Source: Photorhabdus australis DSM 17609
GTDB lineage: Bacteria; Pseudomonadota; Gammaproteobacteria; Enterobacterales; Enterobacteriaceae
Direction: 5' to 3'
DNA length: 64,000 nucleotides
Assembly (NCBI RefSeq): GCF_000711895.1
Contig: NZ_JONO01000018.1
Span: 28,019 to 92,018 of the forward strand
Shown: positions 20,816 to 32,643 of the stretch, piece after piece
How positions within the stretch are numbered: position 1 is the stretch's first letter
Layout of the letters: each line of letters starts with the position of its first letter
Position numbers and translations under genes: made by a program
The notes under the pieces: model-generated
Database searches by the model: none
Told to the model about the DNA's origin: nothing
Seen by the model: only the letters and a program-made list of their open reading frames with translations

Positions 20816-22153
20816 TTAACCAGCGTGTTTCACTGCATCAGCAATACGATGCGCCAGAGCGGTTACCTGCTCATTATCTTCACCTTCTACCATGACGCGA
20901 ATTAATGGCTCAGTACCAGACTTACGTAATAATACCCGCCCACAACCATTTAATTCAGCTTCAACAGACTTGGTGACATTAATTACATTTTCTGATTGAA
21001 GTGGATCATGTGAGCCAGAGAAACGAACATTCACCAACACCTGCGGTAAAAGTTTCATACCACTACTCAAATCATGCAGGCTCATATGGTTACGTACCAT
21101 TGCGCTCAGGACCTGAAGACCTGCAACAATACCATCACCTGTAGTTGTTTTATCAAGTAGGATAACATGACCAGAGTTTTCTGCACCTAAACGCCAGCCT
21201 TCTTCCTGTAGTTTTTCCAGTACATAGCGGTCCCCCACTTTGGCACGCAAAAATGGGATACCAAGTTGTTTCAATGCCAGCTCTAATCCCATATTACTCA
21301 TCAACGTACCAACAACACCACCACGCAATTGCCCTTGTCTCAACGCTTCACGAGCAATAATATAAAGGATCTGGTCGCCATCAACTTTCTGCCCTAAATG
21401 GTCAACCATAATAACGCGATCACCATCACCATCAAATGCCAAACCAACGTCTGCTTTCTCCTCCACAACACGTTGCTGCAACAAACGAACATCGGTAGCA
21501 CCACATTTTTCGTTAATATTAATACCGTTTGGCTCGCAGCCAATCGTCACAACGTTAGCCCCCAATTCTCTAAGTACATTTGGAGCAATGTGATAAGTCG
21601 CACCATTAGCGCAATCAAGCACAATTTTTAATCCATTGAGACTTTGCTCGCTTGGAAAAGTGCCTTTACAGAACTCAATATAGCGACCTGCCGCATCGAC
21701 AATACGGTTTGCACGCCCCAATTCAGCAGATTCTACGCAAGTTAGTGGTTTTTCCATTTCTGCTTCAATAGCCTCTTCCACATCATCTGGAAGTTTTGTG
21801 CCGTCGATAGAGAAGAATTTAATACCATTATCGTAATAAGGGTTATGAGAAGCAGAGATAACAATTCCCGCTTCAGCACGAAAAGTACGGGTCAGGTAAG
21901 CAACAGCCGGTGTTGGCATAGGACCAGTGAATGAAGCAGACAAACCAGCCGCCGCCAAACCAGCCTCTAAAGAAGACTCCAACATATAGCCAGAAATACG
22001 GGTATCCTTACCGATAATGATCTTACGAGAACCATGGCGAGCCAATACCTTACCTGCCGCCCAACCGAGCTTTAACACAAAATCCGGCGTAATTGGACTG
22101 TCACCCACTTTTCCACGAATGCCATCAGTACCAAAATATTTACGATTACTCAT
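20816..22153 (-). CDS. glmM: Phosphoglucosamine mutase GlmM
   Basis: 445 residues, full family length. [19 protein letters not shown] opens the protein, with the active-site phosphoserine loop [19 protein letters not shown] (Ser near 102), metal-binding [14 protein letters not shown] near 240-250 and C-terminal [15 protein letters not shown]. It interconverts glucosamine-6-P and glucosamine-1-P for peptidoglycan and LPS synthesis. Its ATG overlaps the folP stop (ATGA), so folP and glmM are coupled. Confidence 0.98.
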   Translation of the reverse strand: MSNRKYFGTDGIRGKVGDSPITPDFVLKLGWAAGKVLARHGSRKIIIGKDTRISGYMLESSLEAGLAAAGLSASFTGPMPTPAVAYLTRTFRAEAGIVISASHNPYYDNGIKFFSIDGTKLPDDVEEAIEAEMEKPLTCVESAELGRANRIVDAAGRYIEFCKGTFPSEQSLNGLKIVLDCANGATYHIAPNVLRELGANVVTIGCEPNGININEKCGATDVRLLQQRVVEEKADVGLAFDGDGDRVIMVDHLGQKVDGDQILYIIAREALRQGQLRGGVVGTLMSNMGLELALKQLGIPFLRAKVGDRYVLEKLQEEGWRLGAENSGHVILLDKTTTGDGIVAGLQVLSAMVRNHMSLHDLSSGMKLLPQVLVNVRFSGSHDPLQSENVINVTKSVEAELNGCGRVLLRKSGTEPLIRVMVEGEDNEQVTALAHRIADAVKHAG

Positions 22154-22995
22154 AATTTTTCTCTTCCTTTTACTGAAAGTGTTGCTTCGACAATTCGCAT
22201 TGCTTGTACAGTTTCTCTAACGTCATGTACCCGGATAATCTGCGCTCCTTGCATAGCAGCAATAACAGCACAGGCCACACTACCGGCAACCCTTTCTTGT
22301 GGCGGCACATTAAGTAATTGGCCTATCATAGACTTACGAGACATTCCTGCTAGCACAGGCAAGCCAAATTGATGAAATTCATTTAAATGCGCCAATAATT
22401 GATAATTATGTGTCAAGCTCTTACCAAAACCGAAGCCCGGATCAATAATAAGCTTATTTTTTTCTATCCCTGCCGCAACACAACGTTCAATTTGTTTAGT
22501 AAAAAATTGTTTCACTTCACTCAATACGTTTTCATAATGAGGCATATCCTGCATAGTCCGCGGCTGCCCCTTCATATGCATCAAACAAATAGGTAAGCCA
22601 GATTGAGCAGCACTTTCTAAGGCACCAGGCTCTTGCAATGAACGAATATCATTAATCAAACAAGCGCCGACTCTTGCCGATTCACTCATAACCAATGCTT
22701 TTGATGTATCAACAGAAACCCAGATATCAAAGCGCTGAGCTAAAGCCTCAACAATCGGTACAACCCGATCTACTTCTTCCTGTTCACTGATCTCATCAGC
22801 GCCAGGGCGGGTAGATTCTCCACCGATATCAATGATCGCAGCTCCTTCAGTAATCATTTTTTCTGCATGTCGTAAGGCCATATCAAAAGTATTGTAAACA
22901 CCACCATCAGAGAATGAATCTGGAGTAATATTCAAAATGCCCATCACTTGTGGACAAGAAAGATCAAGAACACTATTTCTGGCTATGAGTTGCAT
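22150..22995 (-). CDS. folP: Dihydropteroate synthase FolP
   Basis: 281 residues, usual length. Key motifs are [16 protein letters not shown] near 17-32, [12 protein letters not shown] near 56-67, VSVDTSK, and the C-terminal [14 protein letters not shown]. It condenses pterin pyrophosphate with p-aminobenzoate in folate synthesis and is the sulfonamide target. It lies between ftsH and glmM, the enterobacterial order, with a hairpin terminator just upstream. Confidence 0.97.
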   Translation of the reverse strand: MQLIARNSVLDLSCPQVMGILNITPDSFSDGGVYNTFDMALRHAEKMITEGAAIIDIGGESTRPGADEISEQEEVDRVVPIVEALAQRFDIWVSVDTSKALVMSESARVGACLINDIRSLQEPGALESAAQSGLPICLMHMKGQPRTMQDMPHYENVLSEVKQFFTKQIERCVAAGIEKNKLIIDPGFGFGKSLTHNYQLLAHLNEFHQFGLPVLAGMSRKSMIGQLLNVPPQERVAGSVACAVIAAMQGAQIIRVHDVRETVQAMRIVEATLSVKGREKL

Positions 22996-23015
22996 GTTGG
23001 TCTACCTTTAATGCC

Positions 23016-23041
23016 AAAACCCCAGGGGTCACCTGGGGTTT
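23016..23041 (-). terminator. Terminator/attenuator between ftsH and folP
   Basis: AAACCCCAGG and CCTGGGGTTT form a perfect 10-bp stem with a short loop, followed on the minus strand by T residues. It would limit read-through from ftsH into folP-glmM. Confidence 0.8.
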
Positions 23042-23071
23042 GAGGAGTATATCTACCAGACTCAGGAACAA

Positions 23072-25024
23072 TTACCGATCACTGTTTCCTGGTTTCCCTG
23101 ATTGTTCACCACCTTTTGCCGATATATCAGTATTACCAGTTGATTTTACAGGCTGTGGCGGAGATGTATTATCTGCTGGACGGCTGCTATTGTTGCTACC
23201 ATTACCATTTTCCCATCCTGCCGGTGGGCGCACATTTGTGCGATTCATTAAATCATCAATCTGAGGGGCATCAATGGTTTCATACTTCATCAATGCATCT
23301 TTCATTGAATGTAGGATATCAAGATTATCCATCAGAATCTGGCGAGCACGTTGATAATTATCATCGATAATTGCCTTAACTTCCTGATCAATCAAACGAG
23401 CTGTTTCATCAGACATATGCTTAGCTTTAGCAACTGAACGCCCGAGGAATACTTCACCTTCTTCCTCCGCATAAAGCAATGGACCAAGTCTTTCCGAGAA
23501 CCCCCACTGTGTCACCATGTTTCGGGCAATTGAAGTCGCGACTTTGATATCGTTAGATGCGCCAGTAGAAACATTGTCAGGACCGTAAATAATCTCTTCT
23601 GCCAAACGACCACCGTACAGGGTTGAAATCTGACTTTCCAGTTTCTGGCGGCTGGCACTAATCTGGTCACCTTCCGGCAAGAAGAAAGTCACACCCAAAG
23701 CTCGACCACGAGGAATAATAGTAACTTTATGAACGGGGTCATGCTCAGGAACCAGACGACCGATAATTGCATGGCCTGCCTCATGATAAGCAGTTGATTC
23801 TTTTTGCTCTTCCGTCATCACCATGGAGCGACGTTCTGCCCCCATCATGATTTTGTCTTTTGCTTTTTCGAATTCAACCATAGAAACCACACGCCTGTTG
23901 CTACGAGCAGCAAACAAAGCAGCTTCATTTACCAAATTCGCCAAATCAGCACCAGAAAATCCGGGAGTACCACGAGCGATGACCGAAGCATCAACATCAG
24001 TATCCAGAGGAACACGACGCATATGAACTTTTAAAATCTGCTCACGACCACGTACGTCTGGCAGGCCAACAACAACCTGACGGTCAAAACGGCCAGGACG
24101 CAGTAACGCCGGATCAAGTACGTCAGGACGGTTAGTCGCAGCAATAACAATAATACCTTCATTACCTTCAAAACCATCCATCTCCACCAGCATTTGGTTT
24201 AAAGTCTGCTCACGCTCATCGTGGCCTCCCCCCAAACCAGCACCACGCTGACGACCTACGGCATCAATTTCATCGATAAAGATGATACAAGGTGCGGCTT
24301 TCTTCGCTTGCTCGAACATATCACGAACACGGGATGCACCAACACCAACAAACATTTCAACAAAGTCAGAGCCAGAGATAGTAAAGAACGGAACCTTCGC
24401 CTCACCAGCAATTGCCTTTGCCAGCAAGGTCTTACCAGTACCTGGTGGCCCAACCATCAGAATCCCTTTCGGAATTTTCCCACCCAATTTCTGGAAACGG
24501 CCTGGCTCACGTAGGTATTCCACCAACTCACCGACCTCTTCTTTTGCTTCGTCACAACCAGCAACATCCGCAAAAGTGGTTTTAATCTGGTCTTCTGTCA
24601 GCATACGAGCTTTGCTTTTACCAAATGACATCGCCCCTTTACCACCACCACCTTGCATCTGGCGCATAAAGAAAATCCAGACCCCGATAAGCAACAACAT
24701 CGGGAACCAAGAAATAAAAATAGAAGTAAGCAGGCTTGGTTCTTCCGGCGGCTCACCAACTACTTTCACATTCTTATTTAGTAAAGTATCCAACAGCTTT
24801 TCATCCTGTACTGGCAGGTAAGTGGTATATCTGCTGTTATCTTTCTTACTAACATTAATCTCACGACCTGAGATACGAACTTCGCGCACCTGATCCTGGG
24901 CTAACTCATTGATGAAGGTAGAGTAATCCACCCTACGACTATTAGAATCGCTGGGGCCAAAACTCTGGAATAACGACATCAGCACAACTGCGATAACTAA
25001 CCAGAGAATCAGGTTTTTCGCCAT
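23072..25024 (-). CDS. ftsH: ATP-dependent membrane protease FtsH
   Basis: 650 residues from [15 protein letters not shown]; a TTG three codons upstream (25033) is an alternative start. Two membrane helices (about 4-24 and 98-118) flank a periplasmic domain. The AAA domain has [22 protein letters not shown] and RPGRFDRQ, and the zinc protease has HEAGH near 415. It extracts and degrades membrane proteins, LpxC and sigma-32. The C-terminal tail (about 605-650) is Asn, Ser and Pro-rich and differs from E. coli. Operon order rlmE-ftsH is conserved. Confidence 0.98.
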   Translation of the reverse strand: MAKNLILWLVIAVVLMSLFQSFGPSDSNSRRVDYSTFINELAQDQVREVRISGREINVSKKDNSRYTTYLPVQDEKLLDTLLNKNVKVVGEPPEEPSLLTSIFISWFPMLLLIGVWIFFMRQMQGGGGKGAMSFGKSKARMLTEDQIKTTFADVAGCDEAKEEVGELVEYLREPGRFQKLGGKIPKGILMVGPPGTGKTLLAKAIAGEAKVPFFTISGSDFVEMFVGVGASRVRDMFEQAKKAAPCIIFIDEIDAVGRQRGAGLGGGHDEREQTLNQMLVEMDGFEGNEGIIVIAATNRPDVLDPALLRPGRFDRQVVVGLPDVRGREQILKVHMRRVPLDTDVDASVIARGTPGFSGADLANLVNEAALFAARSNRRVVSMVEFEKAKDKIMMGAERRSMVMTEEQKESTAYHEAGHAIIGRLVPEHDPVHKVTIIPRGRALGVTFFLPEGDQISASRQKLESQISTLYGGRLAEEIIYGPDNVSTGASNDIKVATSIARNMVTQWGFSERLGPLLYAEEEGEVFLGRSVAKAKHMSDETARLIDQEVKAIIDDNYQRARQILMDNLDILHSMKDALMKYETIDAPQIDDLMNRTNVRPPAGWENGNGSNNSSRPADNTSPPQPVKSTGNTDISAKGGEQSGKPGNSDR

Positions 25025-25081
25025 GTCACTCAAGGGATTAACCTCATATTACAACTGTGTTAACAAATAGCATTCAGGGTA

Positions 25082-25711
25082 CTACAGTTTCCGCCCTGTC
25101 GCTACAATGTATACTTCACGCGATCGTGCCCGCGAAGCGTCTGGCTTACGAATTTTTACATTCATAAACAGGGAGCGAATTTCCCTCAGGTATTCATCAA
25201 AGCCTTCTCCCTGAAATACTTTGACAATGAAACTCCCCCCGGGGGCCAGCACATCACGACACATATCCAACGCCAATTCAACCAGATACATGGATCGAGG
25301 AATATCGACCGCAGGTGTTCCGCTCATATTGGGTGCCATATCCGACATGACTACCTGGACTTTGTTATCACCTACTCGCTCGAGCAACGTCTTCAATACA
25401 AGTTCATCACGAAAATCGCCCTGAAGGAAATCGACTCCAACAATGGGGTCCATCGGTAAAAGATCACAGGCAATTACCCGCCCATTCTCATTAATTTGAC
25501 TTACTGCGTATTGAGACCATCCACCAGGGGCAGCACCTAAATCGACAACGGTCATGCCAGGCTTAAAAATTTTGTCACTTTGTTGAATTTCATCAAGTTT
25601 AAACCAAGCTCGAGAACGAAGCCCTTTTTTCTGTGCCTGAAGAACATATTTATCACTAAAGCGTTCTTGTAACCAGCGACTGGAACTTGCCGAACGTTTT
25701 TTATTGGCCAT
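25082..25711 (-). CDS. rlmE: 23S rRNA 2'-O-methyltransferase RlmE (FtsJ/RrmJ)
   Basis: 209 residues from [18 protein letters not shown], the E. coli length; an ATG four codons upstream overlaps the GGAAAGGA ribosome-binding site. SAM-binding [16 protein letters not shown], the catalytic K-D-K-E tetrad context ([33 protein letters not shown]) and [12 protein letters not shown] are present. It methylates U2552 in the 50S A-loop and is heat-inducible in E. coli. It is first in the rlmE-ftsH unit and divergent from yhbY. Confidence 0.97.
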   Translation of the reverse strand: MANKKRSASSSRWLQERFSDKYVLQAQKKGLRSRAWFKLDEIQQSDKIFKPGMTVVDLGAAPGGWSQYAVSQINENGRVIACDLLPMDPIVGVDFLQGDFRDELVLKTLLERVGDNKVQVVMSDMAPNMSGTPAVDIPRSMYLVELALDMCRDVLAPGGSFIVKVFQGEGFDEYLREIRSLFMNVKIRKPDASRARSREVYIVATGRKL

Positions 25712-25848
25712 TGTCCTTTCCAACTATACTAATAAAGAGCCAGATATCTATTGCTCGACAAACCAAAACCACAACACACTATTTATGGTGATAGATATAA
25801 GATGGCGGTAGAATGTCCCGTTTTCAATCCTAACTAAGCAAAAAAACA

Positions 25849-26142
25849 ATGACTCTTAACAAAAAACAAGTACAACACCTAAAAAGTCTCGCCCATCCGT
25901 TAAAACCTGTCGTCATGATTGGTAACAACGGTCTGACTGAAGGCGTGTTGGCAGAAATTGAACAGACGCTGGCACACCATGAGCTTATCAAAGTCAAAAT
26001 CACAGGCGAAGATCGTGAAATCAAAAATTTGATCGCCGATGCAATTGTCCGCGAGACCGGCGCATATAATGTGCAAATTATCGGGAAAACATTGGTTCTT
26101 TACCGCCAATCGGAAAAACGCCAGATTATTTTACCTAAATAA
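25849..26142 (+). CDS. yhbY: CRM-domain RNA-binding protein YhbY
   Basis: 97 residues, one CRS1-YhbY (CRM) domain. The conserved GNNGLTEGVLAEIEQTLAHHELIKVKI has the GxxG-type RNA-binding loop, and the C-terminus ends VQIIGKTLVLYRQSEKRQIILP. The family associates with pre-50S particles. Divergent from rlmE and followed by a strong bidirectional terminator. Confidence 0.95.
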   Translation: MTLNKKQVQHLKSLAHPLKPVVMIGNNGLTEGVLAEIEQTLAHHELIKVKITGEDREIKNLIADAIVRETGAYNVQIIGKTLVLYRQSEKRQIILPK

Positions 26143-26185
26143 TCAAATCACATTTATATAAAAATGCCATACGCATTATTATGAT

Positions 26186-26210
26186 AAAAAAGGCCGAATC
26201 TGGCCTTTTT
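26186..26210. terminator. Bidirectional terminator between yhbY and greA
   Basis: AAAAAGGCC, loop GAATCT(T) and GGCCTTTTT give a symmetric stem with A/T tails serving both convergent genes. Confidence 0.92.
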
Positions 26211-26278
26211 TACTTTCTATACAATTCCAGTGTAACTTTACCTAACATAAATCGGCAGCAACAAGCTGATCCTAAAGT

Positions 26279-26755
26279 TTAAATATATTCAACTTTCAAG
26301 ATCTCATATTCCACTTCCCCCCCAGGAGTCTTGATAGTAACAACATCATCAACTTCTTTACCAATCAGGCCACGAGCAATCGGTGAATTCACGGAAATTA
26401 AATTTTCTTTAATATCAGCTTCATCATCACCGACAATCCGGTAAGTCTGTTCTTCATCAGTGTTTACATTCAAAGCTGTAACTGTGGCACCAAAAATAAC
26501 ACGTCCAGTCTTGGGCATCTTTGTGACATCAATCACTTGTGCATTAGAAAGCTTAGCTTCAATTTCTTGGATACGGCCTTCGCAGAAACCTTGTTGTTCA
26601 CGAGCTGCATGATATTCAGCGTTTTCTTTCAGGTCACCATGTTCACGCGCTTCAGCAATGTCTGAAATAATTTTTGGACGGCGTACGTTTTTCAGATAAT
26701 CTAACTCTTCGCGCAACTTATCCGCGCCACGTACCGTCATTGGAATCTGTTTCAT
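26279..26755 (-). CDS. greA: Transcript cleavage factor GreA
   Basis: 158 residues, exact family length. The N-terminal coiled coil ([21 protein letters not shown], then [25 protein letters not shown]) carries the acidic tip residues D41/E44-type in [10 protein letters not shown], followed by the C-terminal domain ending [19 protein letters not shown]. It rescues backtracked RNA polymerase by stimulating 3' transcript cleavage. Divergent from dacB, convergent with yhbY, as in E. coli. Confidence 0.98.
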   Translation of the reverse strand: MKQIPMTVRGADKLREELDYLKNVRRPKIISDIAEAREHGDLKENAEYHAAREQQGFCEGRIQEIEAKLSNAQVIDVTKMPKTGRVIFGATVTALNVNTDEEQTYRIVGDDEADIKENLISVNSPIARGLIGKEVDDVVTIKTPGGEVEYEILKVEYI

Positions 26756-27015
26756 TATATTAATCCTCTAAACCTTTCCTGAGCAAAAATCAAGCATCAT
26801 CCTGATGTTTTCAGATAACAGCACAATGAGCACACCTTGTCGGGCGGGCTTCTAAACAATAAACAGTCATGTAAACTACAGGGTTACCCAGAGTCCACAA
26901 TCATTTCCACATATTAATGTATCATTCTAACGTAGACTTGGTGATGGGTCATCGTTTACTTTTCCCCACTTTGCGCCTTAGTATTGTGGTATGTTCACAT
27001 CCACATGCGAAATTT

Positions 27016-28464
27016 ATGTCCTTTTTTAAAATGGCTAGCAGATTAGTTTGCGTTACCAGTCTGTACTTAACTATTGCCAACGCAAGCGCTACACCTGTTG
27101 AGGAATATGCACAATATTTGCCTAATGGCACTAATCTAGCATTAATCGCTCAAAAAGTCGGCTCCAACACACCATTACTTGATTATCACGGCCAGCAAAT
27201 GGCTCTACCAGCAAGTACTCTGAAAGTTGTCACAGCCCTTGCAGCATTATTACAATTGGGCAAAGATTATCGCTTTATCACTACATTGGAAAGCAATGGC
27301 AAAATTTCAAACGGTGTTTTGAAAGGAAATTTGACTGCTCGTTTTGTTGGAGATCCGACACTAACCCGTCAACAACTTCGTAATATGGTTACTGTTCTAC
27401 AACAATCTGGCGTGAAAAAAATTGACGGGGATCTTCTGATGGATATTTCCGCTTTTGCCAGCCACGATAAAGCCCCCGGTTGGGTATGGAACGACATGAC
27501 CCAATGTTTTAGTGCTCCGCCTGCTGCTGCAATTGTCGATCGAAACTGTTTTTCAGTTTTACTATATAGCGCGGAACATCCCGGTGATACTGCATTTATC
27601 CGTGTCGCATCCTTTTATCCAGTGAATATGTTCAGTGAAGTTAAAACTCTGGCAAAAGGATCACCTGAAAGTCAATATTGTGAGTTGGATGTGGTTCCCG
27701 GAGAACTTAACCGTTTTACGCTAACCGGATGCCTCACTCAACGCAGTGAACCATTACCATTGGCCTTCGCCATTCAAAATGGTACTAGCTATGCAGGAGC
27801 AATCCTCAAAAACGAACTACAAATTGCAGGAATTGAAATAACAGGCAATCTCAGACGCCAAAGCTTACCAACCGAACCTAGTAAAGTTCTAGCTCAGAAT
27901 CAATCGGCACCATTACATGATCTACTTAAGGTCATGCTAAAAAAATCTGACAATATGATCGCTGACACCGTATTCCGAACAATAGGCCGACAACATTTTA
28001 ATGTACCAGGAACCTGGCGTTCAGGCTCTGATGCAGTGCGGCAAATATTGAAACAAAAAGCCAGTATCGAACTGGGAAACACCGTTATGGTAGATGGTTC
28101 AGGATTATCCCGTCACAATCTGATCACTCCAACAACCATGATGGAAGTATTACAGTTTATCGCTCAACATGATCAAGAATTAGATTTTATTTCTATGCTG
28201 CCATTAGCCGGTCATGACGGCACTCTAAGATATAGGGGTGGATTGGATGAAGCAGGAGTAAATGGAAAAGTTTCAGCTAAGACAGGCGCCCTGCAAGGAG
28301 TTTATAATCTCGTTGGCTTCATAACTACTGCTAACGGTCAAAGAATTGCCTTCGTACAGTTTATTTCTGCCTATGCCGTACCGCCAAAAGAACACCAAAA
28401 CCGACGGGTCCCTTTAGTAAGATTTGAAAGCAGACTGTATAAAGATTTATATAAATACAATTAA
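27016..28464 (+). CDS. dacB: D-alanyl-D-alanine carboxypeptidase/endopeptidase PBP4
   Basis: About 482 residues from MSFFKMASRLVCV (E. coli 477). A signal peptide ends near ANASA. Catalytic motifs of the S13 family are SxxK (PASTLK, near 62), SxN (KKSDNMIAD) and KTG (SAKTGALQG). It is a periplasmic DD-peptidase that trims peptidoglycan. In-frame upstream starts would add 33 residues ahead of the signal peptide and are unlikely. No strong ribosome-binding site is visible at either ATG 27016 or 27031. Confidence 0.94.
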   Translation: MSFFKMASRLVCVTSLYLTIANASATPVEEYAQYLPNGTNLALIAQKVGSNTPLLDYHGQQMALPASTLKVVTALAALLQLGKDYRFITTLESNGKISNGVLKGNLTARFVGDPTLTRQQLRNMVTVLQQSGVKKIDGDLLMDISAFASHDKAPGWVWNDMTQCFSAPPAAAIVDRNCFSVLLYSAEHPGDTAFIRVASFYPVNMFSEVKTLAKGSPESQYCELDVVPGELNRFTLTGCLTQRSEPLPLAFAIQNGTSYAGAILKNELQIAGIEITGNLRRQSLPTEPSKVLAQNQSAPLHDLLKVMLKKSDNMIADTVFRTIGRQHFNVPGTWRSGSDAVRQILKQKASIELGNTVMVDGSGLSRHNLITPTTMMEVLQFIAQHDQELDFISMLPLAGHDGTLRYRGGLDEAGVNGKVSAKTGALQGVYNLVGFITTANGQRIAFVQFISAYAVPPKEHQNRRVPLVRFESRLYKDLYKYN

Positions 28465-28472
28465 TAAAACGA

Positions 28473-28496
28473 GCGCCACAAACATGTGGCGCCTTT
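28473..28496. terminator. Terminator between dacB and obgE
   Basis: GCGCCACA-AACA-TGTGGCGC is a perfect 8-bp stem followed by CTTT. It lies between convergent dacB and obgE. Confidence 0.75.
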
Positions 28497-28523
28497 AACT
28501 ATTATAATGAAAGAATGGAAGAA

Positions 28524-30083
<1,560 letters not shown>

Positions 30084-30100
30084 TTAATCTGCTCTCCTAA

Positions 30101-30409
30101 TTAAGCGATACCAGTGATTTTAACATCAGTGAACCACTGACGATGGCCTTGCTGCTTACGGCTGTGTTTACGACGACGAAACTTAACAATTTTAATTTTC
30201 TCGCCGCGACCATGAGCAACTACTTCAGCTTTGATTTTAACGCCTTCAACTACAGGAGCGCCGATTTTAATGTCATCACCATTAGCGACCATCAGAACCT
30301 GGTCAAACTCAACAGTTTCACCTGTTGCGATGTCCAGCTTTTCCAGGCGAATAGTTTGACCTTCGCTGACTCGGTGTTGTTTACCACCACTTTGGAAAAC
30401 CGCGTACAT
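30101..30409 (-). CDS. rplU: 50S ribosomal protein L21
   Basis: 102 residues from [18 protein letters not shown] (E. coli 103). Conserved [20 protein letters not shown] and [14 protein letters not shown] are present. It binds 23S rRNA domain II next to L20. The 12 extra upstream codons open to 30445 are not supported by the family. First gene of rplU-rpmA, divergent from ispB. Confidence 0.98.
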   Translation of the reverse strand: MYAVFQSGGKQHRVSEGQTIRLEKLDIATGETVEFDQVLMVANGDDIKIGAPVVEGVKIKAEVVAHGRGEKIKIVKFRRRKHSRKQQGHRQWFTDVKITGIA

Positions 30410-30660
30410 ATAAACTCCGCTTTCCGCACGCCCCCTAAATATCATTCCAGAGCGCGCTATAAATATTCATAATAGGGCGCGAATTCTACGCAAAAAAGCC
30501 TAAGAAGACAAGTGCAGAATTAGAGCAGGCGATAAAAAAACGTAGTTTATGAATTGTCATTTATTTGAACTGTTTTTCGAGTACAATCAAGACACAGCGA
30601 TAACTATTGTAATGTTAATATGAACACAGCTCTGTATTAGAACTCATAGCCGAAAAAAAC

Positions 30661-31632
30661 ATGAATTTAGAATCTATTATCAAGCTAACCGCTGATGATA
30701 TGGCAGCGGTAAATGAAGCCATTCTTAGTCAGTTAAATTCTGACGTTGCTCTTATAAATCAACTTGGCTACTACATAATCAGTGGCGGTGGAAAACGCAT
30801 CCGCCCAATAATTGCTATTCTATCTGCCAGGGCGTTGGATTACCCGGGTGATAAGCATATTACTGTTGCCGCATTAATTGAATTTATCCATACAGCTACT
30901 CTATTGCATGATGATGTTGTGGATGAATCAGATATGAGACGCGGCAAAGCAACGGCCAATGCTACTTTTGGTAATGCGGCAAGCGTATTGGTTGGTGATT
31001 TTATATACACTCGTTCGTTCCAGATGATGACAGCTCTTAACTCTATGCGGGTTCTCAAATTGATGTCAGAAGCCACAAATGTTATTGCTGAAGGTGAAGT
31101 TCTACAGTTAATGAACTGCAATGACCCCAATATTTCTGAAGATGATTATATGCGGGTGATTTACAGTAAAACAGCTCGGCTATTTGAAGTTGCCGCGCAC
31201 TCTTCTGCAATTATTTCTAACGCTACACCAGAACAAGAGACCGCTTTACAAAATTACGGACGTTATTTAGGCACTGCATTCCAACTAATTGATGATTTAC
31301 TTGATTATGATGCTGATAGCAGCACATTAGGCAAAAATACCGGTGATGATCTTAATGAAGGTAAACCTACATTGCCATTACTACACGCTATGAATCATGG
31401 TAATCCAGAACAATCGGTACTTATCCGTAAAGCAATTGAAAAAGGTAATGGTCGCTATTTACTCGAAACCGTACTGACAACAATGAAACAATGCGGCTCA
31501 CTAGAATACACCCGTAAACGAGCAGAAGAAGAAGCAGATAAAGCAATTGCTGCTTTGCAGGTGCTGAAAAGCTCCCCATACAAGCAAGCACTTGTGGGGT
31601 TAGCCCATATTGCCGTACAACGCCTTTCTTAG
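30661..31632 (+). CDS. ispB: Octaprenyl diphosphate synthase IspB
   Basis: 323 residues (E. coli 323). The trans-prenyltransferase motifs are present: first Asp-rich motif LLHDDVVDESDMRRG near 84-98 and second QLIDDLLDYDADS near 210-222. It builds the side chain of ubiquinone and menaquinone. There is no clear Shine-Dalgarno ahead of its ATG. It is divergent from rplU, as in E. coli, and ends at a bidirectional terminator. Confidence 0.97.
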   Translation: MNLESIIKLTADDMAAVNEAILSQLNSDVALINQLGYYIISGGGKRIRPIIAILSARALDYPGDKHITVAALIEFIHTATLLHDDVVDESDMRRGKATANATFGNAASVLVGDFIYTRSFQMMTALNSMRVLKLMSEATNVIAEGEVLQLMNCNDPNISEDDYMRVIYSKTARLFEVAAHSSAIISNATPEQETALQNYGRYLGTAFQLIDDLLDYDADSSTLGKNTGDDLNEGKPTLPLLHAMNHGNPEQSVLIRKAIEKGNGRYLLETVLTTMKQCGSLEYTRKRAEEEADKAIAALQVLKSSPYKQALVGLAHIAVQRLS

Positions 31633-31642
31633 TTATTGATAT

Positions 31643-31674
31643 AAAACCTGGAATTAATCTGAATCCAGGTTTTT
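31643..31674. terminator. Bidirectional terminator after ispB
   Basis: AAAACCTGGA at 31643-31652 and TCCAGGTTTT at 31664-31673 form a perfect 10-bp stem. It overlaps the last codons of the convergent Mu-type HTH gene. Confidence 0.88.
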
Positions 31675-32034
31675 CTCTGTGTCTTCAACACCTACATCAA
31701 TATAACCAATTAGCTTTGCCAGCCCTTCTCGCAAGATAAATTTCACAATTTTCTCTCTCTCAACTTTAGTCAGTTGATAATAAGCCTCAGCCCAGATTAA
31801 AAATGGATCTTGCCGTTTATTTGTGTAATCAATTGTGCTTTCCCCTACAGATAACACATTAAGTACATCTTCAGGCAAGCTGTTCATATGATATTCAAGG
31901 GCCTTGCCCTGAACACCCCGTTTACGTCTATATTCCCATCCTTCCCGCCTTGCCATCAGGTTTATTCCCTGTGGCGAAGAAGGAAGTCCAGCAATACCAA
32001 CCAGCTCTTTAGCTGAATACCATTCTTTTTTCAT
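31654..32034 (-). CDS. Mu-type HTH DNA-binding protein (repressor-like), copy 1
   Basis: 126 residues from MKKEWYSAKELVGIAGLPSS. The first 55 residues fit the Mu-type HTH domain shared by phage Mu repressor c and MuA transposase: WYSAKEL, GLP-SPQGIN, and GVQGKALEYH. The rest is a short helical region with acidic C-terminus EDTEKNLDSD. It has no transposase catalytic domain, so a repressor-like role is more likely. A close paralogue lies just upstream, and together they diverge from the Ner-like sfsB, the arrangement of the Mu immunity region. GAGAAG lies upstream of the ATG. Targets are unknown. Confidence 0.8.
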   Translation of the reverse strand: MKKEWYSAKELVGIAGLPSSPQGINLMARREGWEYRRKRGVQGKALEYHMNSLPEDVLNVLSVGESTIDYTNKRQDPFLIWAEAYYQLTKVEREKIVKFILREGLAKLIGYIDVGVEDTEKNLDSD

Positions 32035-32110
32035 ACTTTTCTTCTCACTTTGCACCGGGATAATGAAGAAGAAGCCAGGTTAGTTGGCATTTTTACTTTC
32101 CAGAAATGAG

Positions 32111-32458
32111 TCAATAAACAGAAAGTTTTTCCAAAAAACTTCTGATACCATCCCGTAAAATCATAGCTATCACTGCTTGTTTCTCAGATTCTGACAACTG
32201 GTGAAAAGCGCCAACCCAAACTGATAAAGGATCTTGCTTCTGCACCTGATACTCAGAAGGTGATTCATGAAGTTCCAATTCTGCAATGGTCGTTTCCGGA
32301 AAACAGGAATAGTGATATTCGACTGCTTTACCTTGTACACCTTGTCTTTTCTGGCGTCTCCACTCCTCACGTTTTGCTCTGGCATTAACTCCCTGTGGTG
32401 ATCCAGGTAACTCACCCACACCGATTAATTCCTTGGCCGAATACCACTCTTTTTTCAT
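32111..32458 (-). CDS. Mu-type HTH DNA-binding protein (repressor-like), copy 2
   Basis: 115 residues from MKKEWYSAKELIGVGELPGS (a second Met one codon upstream is possible). It matches copy 1 through the HTH domain (WYSAKEL, SPQGVNARAKREEW, GVQGKAVEYHY) and more loosely to the end (KQDPLSVWVGAFHQLSESEKQ). The same Mu repressor/MuA N-terminal family is indicated. It is the proximal gene to the divergent promoter region shared with sfsB. The two copies look like a tandem duplication that has diverged. No catalytic domain. Confidence 0.8.
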   Translation of the reverse strand: MKKEWYSAKELIGVGELPGSPQGVNARAKREEWRRQKRQGVQGKAVEYHYSCFPETTIAELELHESPSEYQVQKQDPLSVWVGAFHQLSESEKQAVIAMILRDGIRSFLEKLSVY

Positions 32459-32550
32459 CACGTTTCTCTATTTTTGTAACCAAGTTCAAAAAAGAAGCTT
32501 TTAAGAAAAAATTTGGAAATATTTTTAGAAAAATAATGCTATTTTATTTC

Positions 32551-32600
32551 TAAATAACAGGTTTAAGTTCGTTATTGCTCTCATGCATACCTGTTATTTA
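32551..32600. promoter_or_regulatory. 12-bp perfect inverted repeat between Mu-type HTH and sfsB
   Basis: TAAATAACAGGT at 32551-32562 and ACCTGTTATTTA at 32589-32600 are exact reverse complements with a 26-bp spacer, centred 38 bp apart. They lie in the AT-rich divergent region. They are good candidates for operators of the Ner-like protein or the Mu-type repressors. Confidence 0.65.
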
Positions 32601-32643
32601 TACCACTAACATAACATTAAATTTAATAAAAAAAGGATTAAAA

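Noticed and set aside
31654..32458. A Mu-like prophage or transposase gene
   Set aside because: Only the N-terminal HTH domain is present; there is no DDE domain, MuB or structural gene nearby.
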